DNA of 56,635 nt from IMG/VR virus record IMGVR_UViG_3300034356_000821, positions 1 to 56,635 of that record; one strand, 5' to 3'. Both the position numbers and the translations under genes were made by a program. This DNA comes from a virus. The notes beneath the pieces were generated by a model that was not told the origin of the DNA, did not search any database, and saw only the letters and a list, made by a program, of their open reading frames with translations. Below are positions 1-6,531 of the stretch, one piece after another (the first letter of the stretch is position 1; each line of letters begins with the position of its first letter).

Positions 1-139
1 CTCTGACCTTCACCAATGCATCAGCAATCTTGTATGCATAGCGGCTCAGTGCCAGCGGGTCTTCCACTGTCACACCAGAGGCAAGCACACCCTTCATCAC
101 CTCAAGCGAGAAGGTGTCACGCAGGGTAGGCTCTGCCTT
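1..139. repeat. Left copy of 139-bp terminal direct repeat
   Basis: Positions 1-139 match 56497-56635 with three substitutions, all in the last 19 bases of the overlap. The repeat lies inside a gene that reads through the junction, so it most likely marks a circular or circularly permuted molecule cut at an arbitrary point rather than a packaged terminal repeat. Confidence 0.9.
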
Positions 140-220
140 CTCAGCGAATGAGGGACGGCCTCGGCTACGTGTTGGTTTATCAAGACTCATTGACGTTTCA
201 TGCAAATTGTTATCGCTCAT
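1..220 (-). CDS. Small conserved-looking protein, 3' end cut by window edge
   Basis: The ATG is at 220, two bases below the stop of the SleB-like gene (stop at 222-224). The reading frame is open to the window edge. If the ends are joined it continues through 56496-56489 and stops after 75 aa (ending VKVRDE). The N-terminal 25 residues are polar and Arg/Ser/Lys-rich; the rest looks helical (LEVMKGVLASGV, LALSRYAYKIADALVKVR). I do not recognise the family. The same gene reappears at the right edge with one amino-acid difference (Thr to Ser). Confidence 0.7.
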   Translation of the reverse strand, partial: MSDNNLHETSMSLDKPTRSRGRPSFAEKAEPTLRDTFSLEVMKGVLASGVTVEDPLALSRYAYKIADALVKVR

Positions 221-221
221 G

Positions 222-686
222 TTAGTTTTTCCTGTAGAAAATGTGATTGTTTATAACAGCAACCCTGTTCAAAGCCTTACGCCACACAGGGTTGACATGC
301 TTGGTGTGGTAGTGGGTAGCACCACCTGTAATGTCCTGCATAGCACCTGACATAGCCTGTGCCACAACAATGTACAACACAGATGTGTCACCTTCGATGG
401 GCTTGTTGCGTCCCTTCGCTGTGTTCGTCCAACTGAATTGCTTTCGAGCATACACTGTGTCGCAGATGGTGGTGCCTGTCTGTGCTGCCCTGTTCAGTGT
501 GACAGCAGCCACTGCTTGCATGCCAGCAACACCCTCACCACGGGCTTCATGGTAGGTGTTCTTTAACATACAGCACCACTCAGCAGCCACAGCAGGGGAT
601 GGTACAGGTTGATGCTCACACGATGCTGTCGAGAGCAGCAAAGCGCCACAGAACATAGCGATGGGGAAGTGTCTGGTGATGTTCAT
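222..686 (-). CDS. SleB-type cell wall hydrolase, predicted lipoprotein
   Basis: A 154-aa protein of the cell wall hydrolase SleB (Hydrolase_2) family, which cleaves peptidoglycan glycan strands. Seen: a short charged start, a hydrophobic stretch (residues 8-20) and a lipobox-like STASC with Cys23, then YHEARGE with the presumed catalytic Glu, AVAAVTLNR, and FSWT. The signal implies export and lipid anchoring, unusual for a phage endolysin and suggesting action from the periplasmic side. A good Shine-Dalgarno (AGGGG) precedes the ATG at 686. It lies in the early minus-strand arm, far from the plus-strand lysis cassette, which has its own M15 endolysin; a role in infection or superinfection control is therefore possible. 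Family assignment is confident, role is inference. Confidence 0.8.
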   Translation of the reverse strand: MNITRHFPIAMFCGALLLSTASCEHQPVPSPAVAAEWCCMLKNTYHEARGEGVAGMQAVAAVTLNRAAQTGTTICDTVYARKQFSWTNTAKGRNKPIEGDTSVLYIVVAQAMSGAMQDITGGATHYHTKHVNPVWRKALNRVAVINNHIFYRKN

Positions 687-687
687 G

Positions 688-1053
688 TCACACCCCTTGC
701 TCTTCAGCCATCAGCGCTGCCCATTTGAGCCACATGTAACGCATGCCTTGGACTTCGTAGTTGATCTTGTCGTACTCTTTAGGATCACCATACCTTGCAA
801 ACAGGGTTGAACTACCTGTGTTGCATCCCATGTTACACAGTCCATCAAGGACACGGCGGCGCATTGGTGCTACTTCACCATTGTAGTAAGCACCATATAG
901 ATGATAGAGGGCTTCATCAATGCTACAGCATGAGAACTTTTCTCTACGACCACCTTCACCGTATCGCTCATGAGCAACTAAGCATTTGTCAGCGGCAAGA
1001 TGTAACACATCTGCAACGGTGTGTTGTTTTTTCATAACTTTCGTTGCACTCAT
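688..1053 (-). CDS. Hypothetical phage protein, 121 aa
   Basis: No family recognised with certainty. The protein is soluble, with several Cys (SCCSIDEAL, CNMGCN) and an aromatic C-terminus (MRYMWLKWAALMAEEQGV). The stop at 688-690 lies one base from the start of the SleB-like gene, so the two are co-transcribed. ATG at 1053 has AGGA about ten bases upstream; an internal ATG (residue 7) is possible. Confidence 0.7.
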   Translation of the reverse strand: MSATKVMKKQHTVADVLHLAADKCLVAHERYGEGGRREKFSCCSIDEALYHLYGAYYNGEVAPMRRRVLDGLCNMGCNTGSSTLFARYGDPKEYDKINYEVQGMRYMWLKWAALMAEEQGV

Positions 1054-1088
1054 AATGGTGAATCCTCATGGTTGGATGGGTTGAATGG

Positions 1089-1104
1089 TGGACGTTTCCG
1101 TCCA
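1089..1104 (-). other. RNA hairpin with GAAA tetraloop
   Basis: On the minus strand TGGACG-GAAA-CGTCCA forms a perfect 6-bp stem with a GNRA-type loop in the short gap between the 99-aa gene and the 121-aa gene. It is not followed by a T-tract, so it is more likely an mRNA structure (processing or translation control) than a terminator. Confidence 0.5.
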
Positions 1105-1116
1105 TCGTCGAGCGGG

Positions 1117-1416
1117 TTAGGCCATGCTGGAAACGGCCATGCTGTCGAAGCCATATTCATACCTTTCATAGCTACGGATGCGGCTGTCTGTGTCACTACG
1201 CTTCTCAACAAACTTGACACGGGTATCTCGTTCGTTCAGTGCCATGCACAGGGTGGTCAGGTCACAGTCTTCTTCGAGGTAGGCATAGTCGCCACGTTGA
1301 TAGCTGTAGCGGCTTATCTTGTCGGCAATGCCGAGGTTGACCAGTACGTCTCGCTTGACCTTTCCCCATCCATGACCGGGGTCTGAGTACATTGTGATGG
1401 TGAATGACTTGCTCAT
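1117..1416 (-). CDS. Hypothetical phage protein, 99 aa
   Basis: Starts at 1416 and overlaps the stop of the upstream 61-aa gene. It has a GHGWGKV segment near residues 14-20 and an acidic middle (YLEEDCDL). This type of small protein with SDPGHGW near the N-terminus recurs in phage genomes, but I know of no function. Soluble, no membrane segment. Confidence 0.7.
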   Translation of the reverse strand: MSKSFTITMYSDPGHGWGKVKRDVLVNLGIADKISRYSYQRGDYAYLEEDCDLTTLCMALNERDTRVKFVEKRSDTDSRIRSYERYEYGFDSMAVSSMA

Positions 1417-1598
1417 GCTTCTTCCCTTGCAAATATTTGATCAACGCTGTGTGTCTCCCACTCATCAGAGGGAGTCCATTCGTGTTGCATACGGTCTTGT
1501 TCTACCCAAGCCAATGCTTCGGCTTCTTCTCTGCTATTGGCATCAACTGTGACGTTGACATAGCTAGACCGCACAATTTGTACGATGTATGTTTTCAT
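1413..1598 (-). CDS. DpnD/PcfM-like small protein, 61 aa
   Basis: The layout MKTYIVQIVRSSYVNVTVDA followed by NSREEAEALAW resembles the DpnD/PcfM-type fold: two beta strands and then an acidic helix containing an EEA repeat. Such proteins are common in phages and plasmids with unknown role. It overlaps both neighbours by four bases, typical translational coupling. Confidence 0.6.
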   Translation of the reverse strand: MKTYIVQIVRSSYVNVTVDANSREEAEALAWVEQDRMQHEWTPSDEWETHSVDQIFAREEA

Positions 1599-1861
1599 GC
1601 TGTCACCATTGCATTGTTGTTGATGGTCAAGCCTTCACATGTCACCGACACAATGGTGTCTTTGTTGACACAGCGATAGCCTGTGTTGAGGGTGTCATAA
1701 ACGATGATGTATTTGTCAAGATCGACAGTGGTTGTACCGTTCTTGAGGTATTTGGTAACACCAATGCGACCATTCAGTTTACGGACAGTGCCATCTTTCT
1801 TGATGAAGTTGACGGTGATGAACTTGCCCTTGCTTTGGGCGATGAAGTCTACGATTTTCAT
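1595..1861 (-). CDS. Small phage protein, beta-barrel-like, 88 aa
   Basis: The start chosen is the ATG at 1861, because AAGGAAAAC lies just upstream inside a hairpin shared with other early genes. The longer in-frame extension to 1936 lacks such a site. The sequence FITVNFIKKDGTVRKLNGR, a VTKYLKNG turn and DKYIIVYD suggest a small all-beta protein seen in many lytic phages; no known function. Confidence 0.75.
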   Translation of the reverse strand: MKIVDFIAQSKGKFITVNFIKKDGTVRKLNGRIGVTKYLKNGTTTVDLDKYIIVYDTLNTGYRCVNKDTIVSVTCEGLTINNNAMVTA

Positions 1862-1907
1862 TTGTTTTCCTTTGGAAGGTTGATACGATAGTGTATCGGT
1901 GATGGCC

Positions 1908-1936
1908 CTCATAAGACCATCACAGGACACTGTCAA
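1908..1936 (-). promoter_or_regulatory. Weak candidate promoter
   Basis: On the minus strand TTGACA (1931-1936) is followed 17 bp later by TATGAG (1908-1913), a poor -10 box. It would drive the 88-aa gene and those below it. The -35 overlaps the stop codon of the 53-aa gene, so chance occurrence is quite possible. Confidence 0.3.
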
Positions 1937-2094
1937 AATATCTTCGTTGTCTTGTCACCCTCAACCGACCACACACTGACCACATCAGGGTGCATGGTCA
2001 AGCTGACTCTGTAAATGAACATATACATTTCATCTTCGTTTGTGAATGTTTGTTGCCAAACATGATCGTTCCTAAACTTCCAGTGCAGTGTCAC
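1933..2094 (-). CDS. Small protein with GTG start, 53 aa
   Basis: This frame starts with GTG at 2094, overlapping the stop of the 56-aa gene (GTGA). GGAGGTGA, near-perfect for a Shine-Dalgarno, lies immediately upstream, although spacing to the GTG is short. The product is Trp- and Thr-rich (HWKFRND, VSVWSVEGD). No family recognised. Its position fills an otherwise empty gap in a tightly packed operon. Confidence 0.55.
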   Translation of the reverse strand: MTLHWKFRNDHVWQQTFTNEDEMYMFIYRVSLTMHPDVVSVWSVEGDKTTKIF

Positions 2095-2261
2095 AGTTCA
2101 CCTCCACCCATGTAAGCCAATGTAAAGTCGGCAATTTCATCCTCGCTCAACCACTTACCAGCTTGAATGTGATCAAGGGACTGTGAGTCAATTCCGAAAG
2201 TGTGCCGCAGAAAAGCAGCAGCAAAGAAGAAGTCTTTGTGCATCTTGCGGTATGTATTCAT
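2091..2261 (-). CDS. Hypothetical small protein, 56 aa
   Basis: ATG at 2261 was chosen because it follows the stop of the 130-aa gene by one base; the longer frame overlaps that gene almost entirely. The product has an aromatic helix (KDFFFAAAFLRHTFG) and an acidic segment (WLSEDEIADF). Unknown function. Confidence 0.6.
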   Translation of the reverse strand: MNTYRKMHKDFFFAAAFLRHTFGIDSQSLDHIQAGKWLSEDEIADFTLAYMGGGEL

Positions 2262-2262
2262 G

Positions 2263-2655
2263 TCACCACCAGCTATCATAGTACACAGCCTTGCCATAGT
2301 CCAGTGCCTCTCTTGCTTTAGCAATGAAGTCGGCAACGCTTTCGAGTTGTTCGGGGTACACCACTTGAGCACCAAAGAAGCTACCCTGAACAGGTTGCAT
2401 AGTGCCTGCTTCACGCTCAAGCCTGTCTAGGTCTTCGCTGGTCAATCGAACAGTGGTGCAGTTGAAGCTTGCTTTAGCACCACCTTTGATGCGGTATAGC
2501 TGTTCCATCCAGCCATGCAAAGCATTGAACTTGCGCCAGTAGAATAGCTCTGTCTTGTCGATCTCGTTGTCTGTGCCATAGTTGATGTCTAAGTCAACTA
2601 CGTTGTCGCCAGCATCCTTTGCTGACACGGTAAAAGCATACATGTCTAAGCCCAT
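2263..2655 (-). CDS. Phage protein of the MGLDMY type, 130 aa
   Basis: ATG at 2655 is preceded by the early-arm hairpin and AAGGAAC. The N-terminus MGLDMYAF and the later FYWRKFNALHGWMEQLY are characteristic of a widespread family of phage and bacterial hypothetical proteins that begin MGLDMY and carry a W-R-K-x-N segment. Biochemical function unknown. Ends in YYDSWW, one base before the next start. Confidence 0.75.
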   Translation of the reverse strand: MGLDMYAFTVSAKDAGDNVVDLDINYGTDNEIDKTELFYWRKFNALHGWMEQLYRIKGGAKASFNCTTVRLTSEDLDRLEREAGTMQPVQGSFFGAQVVYPEQLESVADFIAKAREALDYGKAVYYDSWW

Positions 2656-2666
2656 GATAGTTCCTT

Positions 2667-2843
2667 TCAGGAGAGTTGTTCTTGAATGATGTAAGTCGAT
2701 GCAGCCAGTGCATCTTTGATGGAGTCTACTGCCCAACCAGTGTATGTCTGCCCTTCGTTGTCAAAGAACAACTCATAGACCTGTGCTGTCTGGTCAAACT
2801 GTGCCCATATTTCGATGCCACTTTTCTTGGTGATCAATCGCAT
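2667..2843 (-). CDS. Small protein, 58 aa
   Basis: A frame from ATG 2843 (early-arm hairpin plus AAGGAAA upstream) to a TGA that lies inside the next hairpin. The product reads as a small beta-rich protein (WAQFDQTAQVYELFFDNEGQ) ending in an amphipathic helix. No family recognised. The matching hairpin at both ends is strong evidence that it is real. Confidence 0.65.
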   Translation of the reverse strand: MRLITKKSGIEIWAQFDQTAQVYELFFDNEGQTYTGWAVDSIKDALAASTYIIQEQLS

Positions 2844-2854
2844 GATGTTTCCTT

Positions 2855-3046
2855 TCAGGAAATGTTGATGATTGTGAAGCCCTCAATCTCGGCAAAGAGG
2901 TTGAGCAGCCTGCTGCTCAGTTGCATGTTGCCACCGTAGACGACGACACGTTCGATGTTACCGTCTGCATGCTTTATATCGGCATAAAAAGCATCACCGA
3001 TACCATTGTCACAGCCTATGGCTCTGATGGTTGTTGCAGGTGTCAT
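2855..3046 (-). CDS. Small protein, 63 aa
   Basis: The start at 3046 was selected from the hairpin and AAGGAAACAAC just upstream. The stop TGA is within the next hairpin. The product is a compact alpha/beta sequence (AFYADIKHADGNIERVVVYGG). Unknown function; no Cys clusters or membrane segment. Confidence 0.65.
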   Translation of the reverse strand: MTPATTIRAIGCDNGIGDAFYADIKHADGNIERVVVYGGNMQLSSRLLNLFAEIEGFTIINIS

Positions 3047-3065
3047 GTTGTTTCCTTTCAGGAAG

Positions 3066-3422
3066 TTAAAAAACTTTACGTGAAACGATACCGAAACCAA
3101 CAGGCTTCGGGGTTTCATATCGCACAGCATCACTCAAATGATACATGTACTTCGCATCTTTGATGTAGAAAATACTGTGCTTCGCAACAAGGTGTTGGTC
3201 ATACAGATCATCGAATGCTAAAGCATCGCTGACCAGTGAGCATCCAACGACATTGACTTGACCAATTGCAAAGGCTTTGCCTTGTCCTGTTCGAACAATC
3301 GCAACGGTCTTGCCAATGTAGGGATGTAAGCTTTTACTATTCCTTGTCTCGATGGTTTTGATACCATCGACAATGAGATCAGCAAAGGCAACATCGGTGT
3401 TTCGCACATTGATGCCTATCAT
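3066..3422 (-). CDS. ASCH-domain protein
   Basis: A 118-aa protein matching the ASCH (PUA-like) fold: ADLIVDGIKTIETRN near residues 14-28, then GKTVAIVRTGQG and an AIGQVNVVG strand. ASCH domains bind RNA or modified nucleosides, and some have RNase or deaminase activity. In phages their role is mostly unknown. The gene lies in the early arm among small genes; it starts at 3422, next to the stop of the 128-aa gene, and ends just before a hairpin module. RNA binding is family-level inference. Confidence 0.75.
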   Translation of the reverse strand: MIGINVRNTDVAFADLIVDGIKTIETRNSKSLHPYIGKTVAIVRTGQGKAFAIGQVNVVGCSLVSDALAFDDLYDQHLVAKHSIFYIKDAKYMYHLSDAVRYETPKPVGFGIVSRKVF

Positions 3423-3423
3423 A

Positions 3424-3810
3424 TTAGTTCCAGACGTTGATGTGAGAACGTTTGTTCTCGCTTACAGTCAGTGCCACAAGACGACCTGTCTTGCATGGAT
3501 GCTCACCGTACAAGTGAACGAAGGTGTCGTACTTGTATGGGTTGTAGGTGATGGGTGTGCCGACTGTGGTGACACGATCAATGGTGATCAGGTCAGTGCC
3601 TGTCATGTCCCAATGACCAACAACACCAGCATGAACATTCTTCTTACGTTCACGAAGGACACGCTGTCGCCCTGCCTCAGACACCTTGAAGGTGGCATCG
3701 AACAGCAACACATCGTCACGATGTGCCACGACACGGCCCTTGTTCTTACCCTCAAGCGCTTTGATGCTGAAGCATTTGCGGTGCAGATTAAAGTATACAT
3801 AAACTCGCAT
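3424..3810 (-). CDS. Hypothetical protein, 128 aa
   Basis: ATG at 3810 follows the hairpin/AAGGAAA module; the longer frame would overlap the 54-aa gene. The protein is basic (RQRVLRERKKN) and beta-rich near the N-terminus (MRVYVYFNLHRKCFSIKAL). I do not recognise a family. Arg/Lys clusters could suit nucleic-acid binding but this is not established. Confidence 0.65.
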   Translation of the reverse strand: MRVYVYFNLHRKCFSIKALEGKNKGRVVAHRDDVLLFDATFKVSEAGRQRVLRERKKNVHAGVVGHWDMTGTDLITIDRVTTVGTPITYNPYKYDTFVHLYGEHPCKTGRLVALTVSENKRSHINVWN

Positions 3811-3832
3811 GATGTTTCCTTTCAGGAATGAA

Positions 3833-3997
3833 TTAGGCAAAATCGCCCCGTTTGTCAAAACCAATTGATGCACAGAAAACATGTAATGTGTTTTCCCATT
3901 TTGTTTCTTCAATGCAAATAGACTTTGCTTCCCATGCAAAGCTTGCCTGAATGGTGTATGACGTATTGTCCCGCATTGTGACTGTGATTGTATGCAT
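3833..3997 (-). CDS. Small protein, 54 aa
   Basis: The frame runs from ATG 3997, preceded by the hairpin and AAGGAAACAAC, to TAA at 3833-3835, about 20 bases before the next start. The product is a mixed sequence (TITVTMRDNTSYTIQ...FAWEAKSI). No family recognised. Confidence 0.6.
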   Translation of the reverse strand: MHTITVTMRDNTSYTIQASFAWEAKSICIEETKWENTLHVFCASIGFDKRGDFA

Positions 3998-4015
3998 GTT
4001 GTTTCCTTTCAGGAA

Positions 4016-4204
4016 TTAATAATCTTCGTACCCATAATGGGGGGTTTGCAGTTGCTGACCGAAGCAATTGAAATATCGGTCACATTCACATACAATGTCA
4101 TAACCACCATCACTTGATTGCACCTCGATGATTTGGTGGCATGCACATGTCCACTTCCGAGTGTATGTGCCATCATCATGTTCAATGATTGTCATATCAG
4201 TCAT
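4016..4204 (-). CDS. Small putative zinc-binding protein, 62 aa
   Basis: Start at 4204, using the hairpin module. It has Cys pairs TCAC (residues 19-22) and VCECDRYFNC (38-47), plus His23, consistent with a small zinc-bound fold. Similar Cys-rich miniproteins are common in phage early regions. Ends in an aromatic tail (HYGYEDY). Metal binding is inferred from the Cys spacing only. Confidence 0.65.
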   Translation of the reverse strand: MTDMTIIEHDDGTYTRKWTCACHQIIEVQSSDGGYDIVCECDRYFNCFGQQLQTPHYGYEDY

Positions 4205-4480
4205 TTTGTTTCCTTTAGGAAGGCTTGATATAAACTCTGTAACCCTGTGCCACAAAGCTTATGAAAGCCACATCATATAGCACCGACCCCGATGCCATGA
4301 TGTGTCCCCTATGCACATTATCATCCTCATGTGCTATGAGCAGTGTAGAACGTTACGTATCTACAATTACGCTGGCCTATTTCAGGCTGCAACATACTTG
4401 CTACATATGTTGCATCCATACTGACACCACGTTACATTTTTAAAGATCAATTTGTTGGTGACGATGCACTGTTGGCCTAA
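4205..4480 (-). other. Leader region below promoter, one possible tiny gene
   Basis: About 275 bases between the promoter at 4481-4510 and the start at 4204. Apart from the 27-codon frame listed separately I see no convincing gene. The sequence is AT-richer than its neighbours and has a TTGCAACATA/ATATGTTGCA inverted repeat near 4388-4413, which could form an RNA stem. Confidence 0.4.
4215..4298 (-). CDS. Possible 27-aa small protein
   Basis: ATG at 4298 has AGGGGA seven bases upstream, and the TAA stop falls inside the hairpin module ahead of the 62-aa gene, just as in neighbouring genes. The product has a hydrophobic centre (VAFISFVAQ). It is short and unsupported by homology, so it may be only a leader peptide or chance. 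Confidence 0.35.
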   Translation of the reverse strand: MASGSVLYDVAFISFVAQGYRVYIKPS

Positions 4481-4510
4481 ATTATACAGGCTTTGCAAAA
4501 CCCCTGTCAA
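4481..4510 (-). promoter_or_regulatory. Consensus sigma70-like promoter with palindromic operators
   Basis: On the minus strand TTGACA (4505-4510), an 18-bp spacer and TATAAT (4481-4486) give exact consensus boxes. CTTTGCAAAG, a perfect palindrome, lies upstream of the -35 (4520-4529), and a near copy lies in the spacer (4491-4500). CCCT and AGGG flank the -35. These look like repressor or activator sites. It drives the genes from 4298/4204 leftward. Confidence 0.85.
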
Positions 4511-4530
4511 CTGTAGGGACTTTGCAAAGC

Positions 4531-4546
4531 CTCCCCCGAAGGGGAA
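4531..4546 (-). terminator. UUCG-loop hairpin after the GP88-like gene
   Basis: On the minus strand CTTCCCC-TTCG-GGGGGAG forms a stable stem just after the stop of the 251-aa gene and before the 4481-4510 promoter. It lacks a clean T-tract, so it may be a weak terminator or a 3'-end stabilising structure. Confidence 0.5.
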
Positions 4547-4554
4547 GCATTGTC

Positions 4555-5310
4555 TCATGCCGCTTGCAACATGAACACAGACTTAGGGGTGTCAACGACG
4601 AAGCCTGTCATATCAAGCTTTGCTTTGCCCTTGGCATACAGTGCCACAATGACGCCCTTATCCTCAAGGTGGCGAATGTCGCTGTTGTCACCACCGATGA
4701 CAGGCATGCCCTTGAACACAGCGGGTATCGATGCTTCGGTACGGAATACGACAGCGACTCGCATGCCATTGTCAATGGCCTTGTTGACATATGGCTGAAA
4801 GCCAACAACACCACTGTAGGAGAACGTCAGATCATAATTCAAAGGTAAACCTTTACGATTCACATCCTTGGTGTAGTCGTAGAATTGAACGTCAGGAAAT
4901 GCAGCAAATATGTTTACATATTCTGTGCCGTCAACATCAGTAAAACCTACAGTTTCCCAACGAATGTCTGACGTGCCATTCAAACGAACAAGCGGAATCA
5001 AGCTTTGCTTTGCAGCTTTTTTGACAAGCTGTCGAATGTTGACAACCAATTGCTGCATGAAAGTGGTTCGCTCAGTGAAAAACCACACTGTCTTATTGAT
5101 TCGACCCTGTGCCACTGTTGACATGGCACCACGCCCTGCACTGAACAAGCATGCAGTGCCACACTCTGCAATTTGTGCCATGCTGCATGTATTCCACTCC
5201 GTGGATTTGTAGGGTGCAAGATACATGATGCCAGTCAGAAAACCGAAGGTTTCGCCCTTCGATGTTTTCGCATCGGCATTGATTGACAAGAGAGATTTTG
5301 ACTTGAACAT
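4555..5310 (-). CDS. Gp88-like phage protein, 251 aa
   Basis: Resembles the phage gene product 88 family: KGETFGFLTGIMYLAPYKST near residues 18-37, then CSMAQIAECGTACLFSAGRG with three Cys that could form a metal site. The C-terminal half has alternating strands (VRVAVVFRTE-type) and a Gly-rich turn (VIGGDNSD). Members are common in phages of actinobacteria and proteobacteria; function unproven. Own promoter at 5359-5388 and own hairpin ribosome-binding site; ATG at 5310. A UUCG hairpin follows the stop. Confidence 0.7.
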   Translation of the reverse strand: MFKSKSLLSINADAKTSKGETFGFLTGIMYLAPYKSTEWNTCSMAQIAECGTACLFSAGRGAMSTVAQGRINKTVWFFTERTTFMQQLVVNIRQLVKKAAKQSLIPLVRLNGTSDIRWETVGFTDVDGTEYVNIFAAFPDVQFYDYTKDVNRKGLPLNYDLTFSYSGVVGFQPYVNKAIDNGMRVAVVFRTEASIPAVFKGMPVIGGDNSDIRHLEDKGVIVALYAKGKAKLDMTGFVVDTPKSVFMLQAA

Positions 5311-5358
5311 GATGTTTACCTTCGGTAAGAGACAGCGGGATTGCCGTCGATGCTTTCA

Positions 5359-5388
5359 ATTGTACAGACCTTCGAAAAGCCCTGTCAA
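5359..5388 (-). promoter_or_regulatory. Sigma70-like early promoter
   Basis: TTGACA (5383-5388), 18-bp spacer, TACAAT (5359-5364) on the minus strand. An inverted repeat CCCTG/CAGGG brackets the -35, and the spacer holds the palindrome TTCGAA. About 45 bp around it, including the downstream leader, is duplicated at the 5876-5905 promoter. It drives the Gp88-like gene. Confidence 0.8.
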
Positions 5389-5396
5389 ATGCAGGG

Positions 5397-5624
5397 TTAT
5401 TTGAAACGTTTTGCTGCAACGAAGTTGCCACGGCGGTATACAGTCGCTGCATCATAGCATGCTGCCCATTGTGCAGCTTCGCTGTAGGTGAAAGTGTAGT
5501 GACGTTTTTTGAAGCCTTGACCGATTGTCATAAAACCGAAGGTTTTCTTCAGTTGCAAAGCGATTTCAGCTTGCATGATGTATGAAGCAATAGCGAGTGA
5601 TGCAATGGATGTGAGCAATAACAT
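5397..5624 (-). CDS. Small membrane-associated or exported protein, 75 aa
   Basis: The N-terminus MLLLTSIASLAIASYIMQ is hydrophobic and could be a signal or a single membrane segment. The rest is basic and aromatic (FKKRHYTFTYSEAAQWAACY). ATG at 5624 follows a TTACT-GAA-AGTAA hairpin. It ends just above the 5359-5388 promoter. Function unknown. Confidence 0.6.
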   Translation of the reverse strand: MLLLTSIASLAIASYIMQAEIALQLKKTFGFMTIGQGFKKRHYTFTYSEAAQWAACYDAATVYRRGNFVAAKRFK

Positions 5625-5635
5625 GATGTTTACTT

Positions 5636-5827
5636 TCAGTAAGTGAAGCCGATGACGACGATTTTGTCTGCCTTGACGTAAACACAGCGGTTTATGTCTT
5701 CGACATCGACCAACTCAAACGACTTCGTCGTTCTGTCGTATGCACCTTTGATGTATACAGCTTTGCTGTCGCTTTTCCGTTTGACGTAGTCACCGGGTTT
5801 GACGTTTTTGATTGTGATGTTTTGCAT
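5636..5827 (-). CDS. Small phage protein, 63 aa, beta-barrel-like
   Basis: First gene of the early arm, directly below the 5876-5905 promoter and a hairpin ribosome-binding site. The sequence VKPGDYVKRKSDSKAVYIKG, FELVDVEDINRCVYVKAD and VVIGFTY suggests a small SH3/KOW-like barrel found in several phages. Its stop TGA lies inside the next hairpin. First position in the arm suggests immediate-early expression; function unknown. Confidence 0.7.
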   Translation of the reverse strand: MQNITIKNVKPGDYVKRKSDSKAVYIKGAYDRTTKSFELVDVEDINRCVYVKADKIVVIGFTY

Positions 5828-5875
5828 GATGTTTACCTTCGGTAGTACGACGACCCGATGCCGTCGATGCTTTCA

Positions 5876-5905
5876 ATTGTAGCGACCTTCGAATGGCCTT
5901 GTCAA
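5876..5905 (-). promoter_or_regulatory. Leftmost-directed early promoter
   Basis: TTGACA (5900-5905), 18-bp spacer, TACAAT (5876-5881) on the minus strand. The spacer contains TTCGAA, and a partly matched inverted repeat spans the -35. The leader down to the first start shares a long block with the 5359 promoter. It faces away from the late genes and opens the early unit. Confidence 0.8.
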
Positions 5906-5980
5906 ATGTAGGGCTATTCAACCACAATCGGTGAAGGGTCTTTCTCGTGTGTGCAGGCATTATGCAGCGGGTAAGGCTTC

Positions 5981-6065
5981 GTTGCCGATATCGTATACCG
6001 CCCCTTTTACTGACCCGTTAGTCATTAAAATCAACCGTTTTCAGGGTATCGAAGATATCGGCAAC
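5981..6065. repeat. Long inverted repeat, potential cruciform
   Basis: GTTGCCGATATC (5981-5992) and GATATCGGCAAC (6054-6065) are perfect 12-bp inverted arms separated by 61 bp. Partial pairing continues inward (GTATACC with GGTAT). The loop contains a further small hairpin, TGAC-CCGTTA-GTCA. Possible origin, protein-binding or attachment structure. Confidence 0.6.
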
Positions 6066-6531
6066 TGTTTTTGAATCAGTTTCTCATATGCGTGTAAGTC
6101 TTTGAATTCATTGAAGAATATGCATGCATGGTGTAATGCACAGCGTATGCATCACTCACCTGTGCAGCTATGTATGCCTATGCACTCATGCCTGTGCAGC
6201 GCAGCGCTATGCGGCCCGTGCGTGGGCCAGTAGGGGGTGGGGCGCTATATGTATACAACGAAGCCCACAGAACAGCTTTTTCAGACCTGTTAACCACCAC
6301 CGCCTAAAACACTCTATCCGTACACACTGTAGCCCACACAAGTGCTACACAGCCTCTACAATCGCTTAACGTCACAGGAGTGTTGCAGAGGCAACACCAC
6401 CCCCTACAGGACCAACAAAGCGTTTCAGACAACACAGCCTATGCTGCTACAGAAAACCAACCATGAATACATAGACTACTACTATCCACTTACACTATGT
6501 TGCAACAAAACAACATATGCAAATATATCGC

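Larger units (their letters stand above)
1867..5844 (-). repeat. Ten copies of a ribosome-binding-site hairpin module
   Basis: Short hairpins sit directly upstream of ten minus-strand starts. Hairpin positions: 1867-1877, 2661-2673, 2849-2861, 3052-3064, 3816-3828, 4003-4015, 4210-4221, 5316-5328, 5630-5642, 5834-5844. Typical forms read on the minus strand are TTCCT-GAA-AGGAA, TTACC-GAA-GGTAA and TTACT-GAA-AGTAA, followed by ACATCATG or ACAACATG. The stem changes are compensated, so pairing is conserved. The 3' stem strand holds the Shine-Dalgarno, and in several copies the TGA in the loop region is the stop of the upstream gene. The module is absent from the plus-strand late genes. Confidence 0.8.

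Noticed and set aside
1-139. Terminal repeat considered as a true packaged direct terminal repeat, as in T7
   Set aside because: It lies within a gene that reads through the junction and has strain-like substitutions, so circular assembly overlap is more likely.
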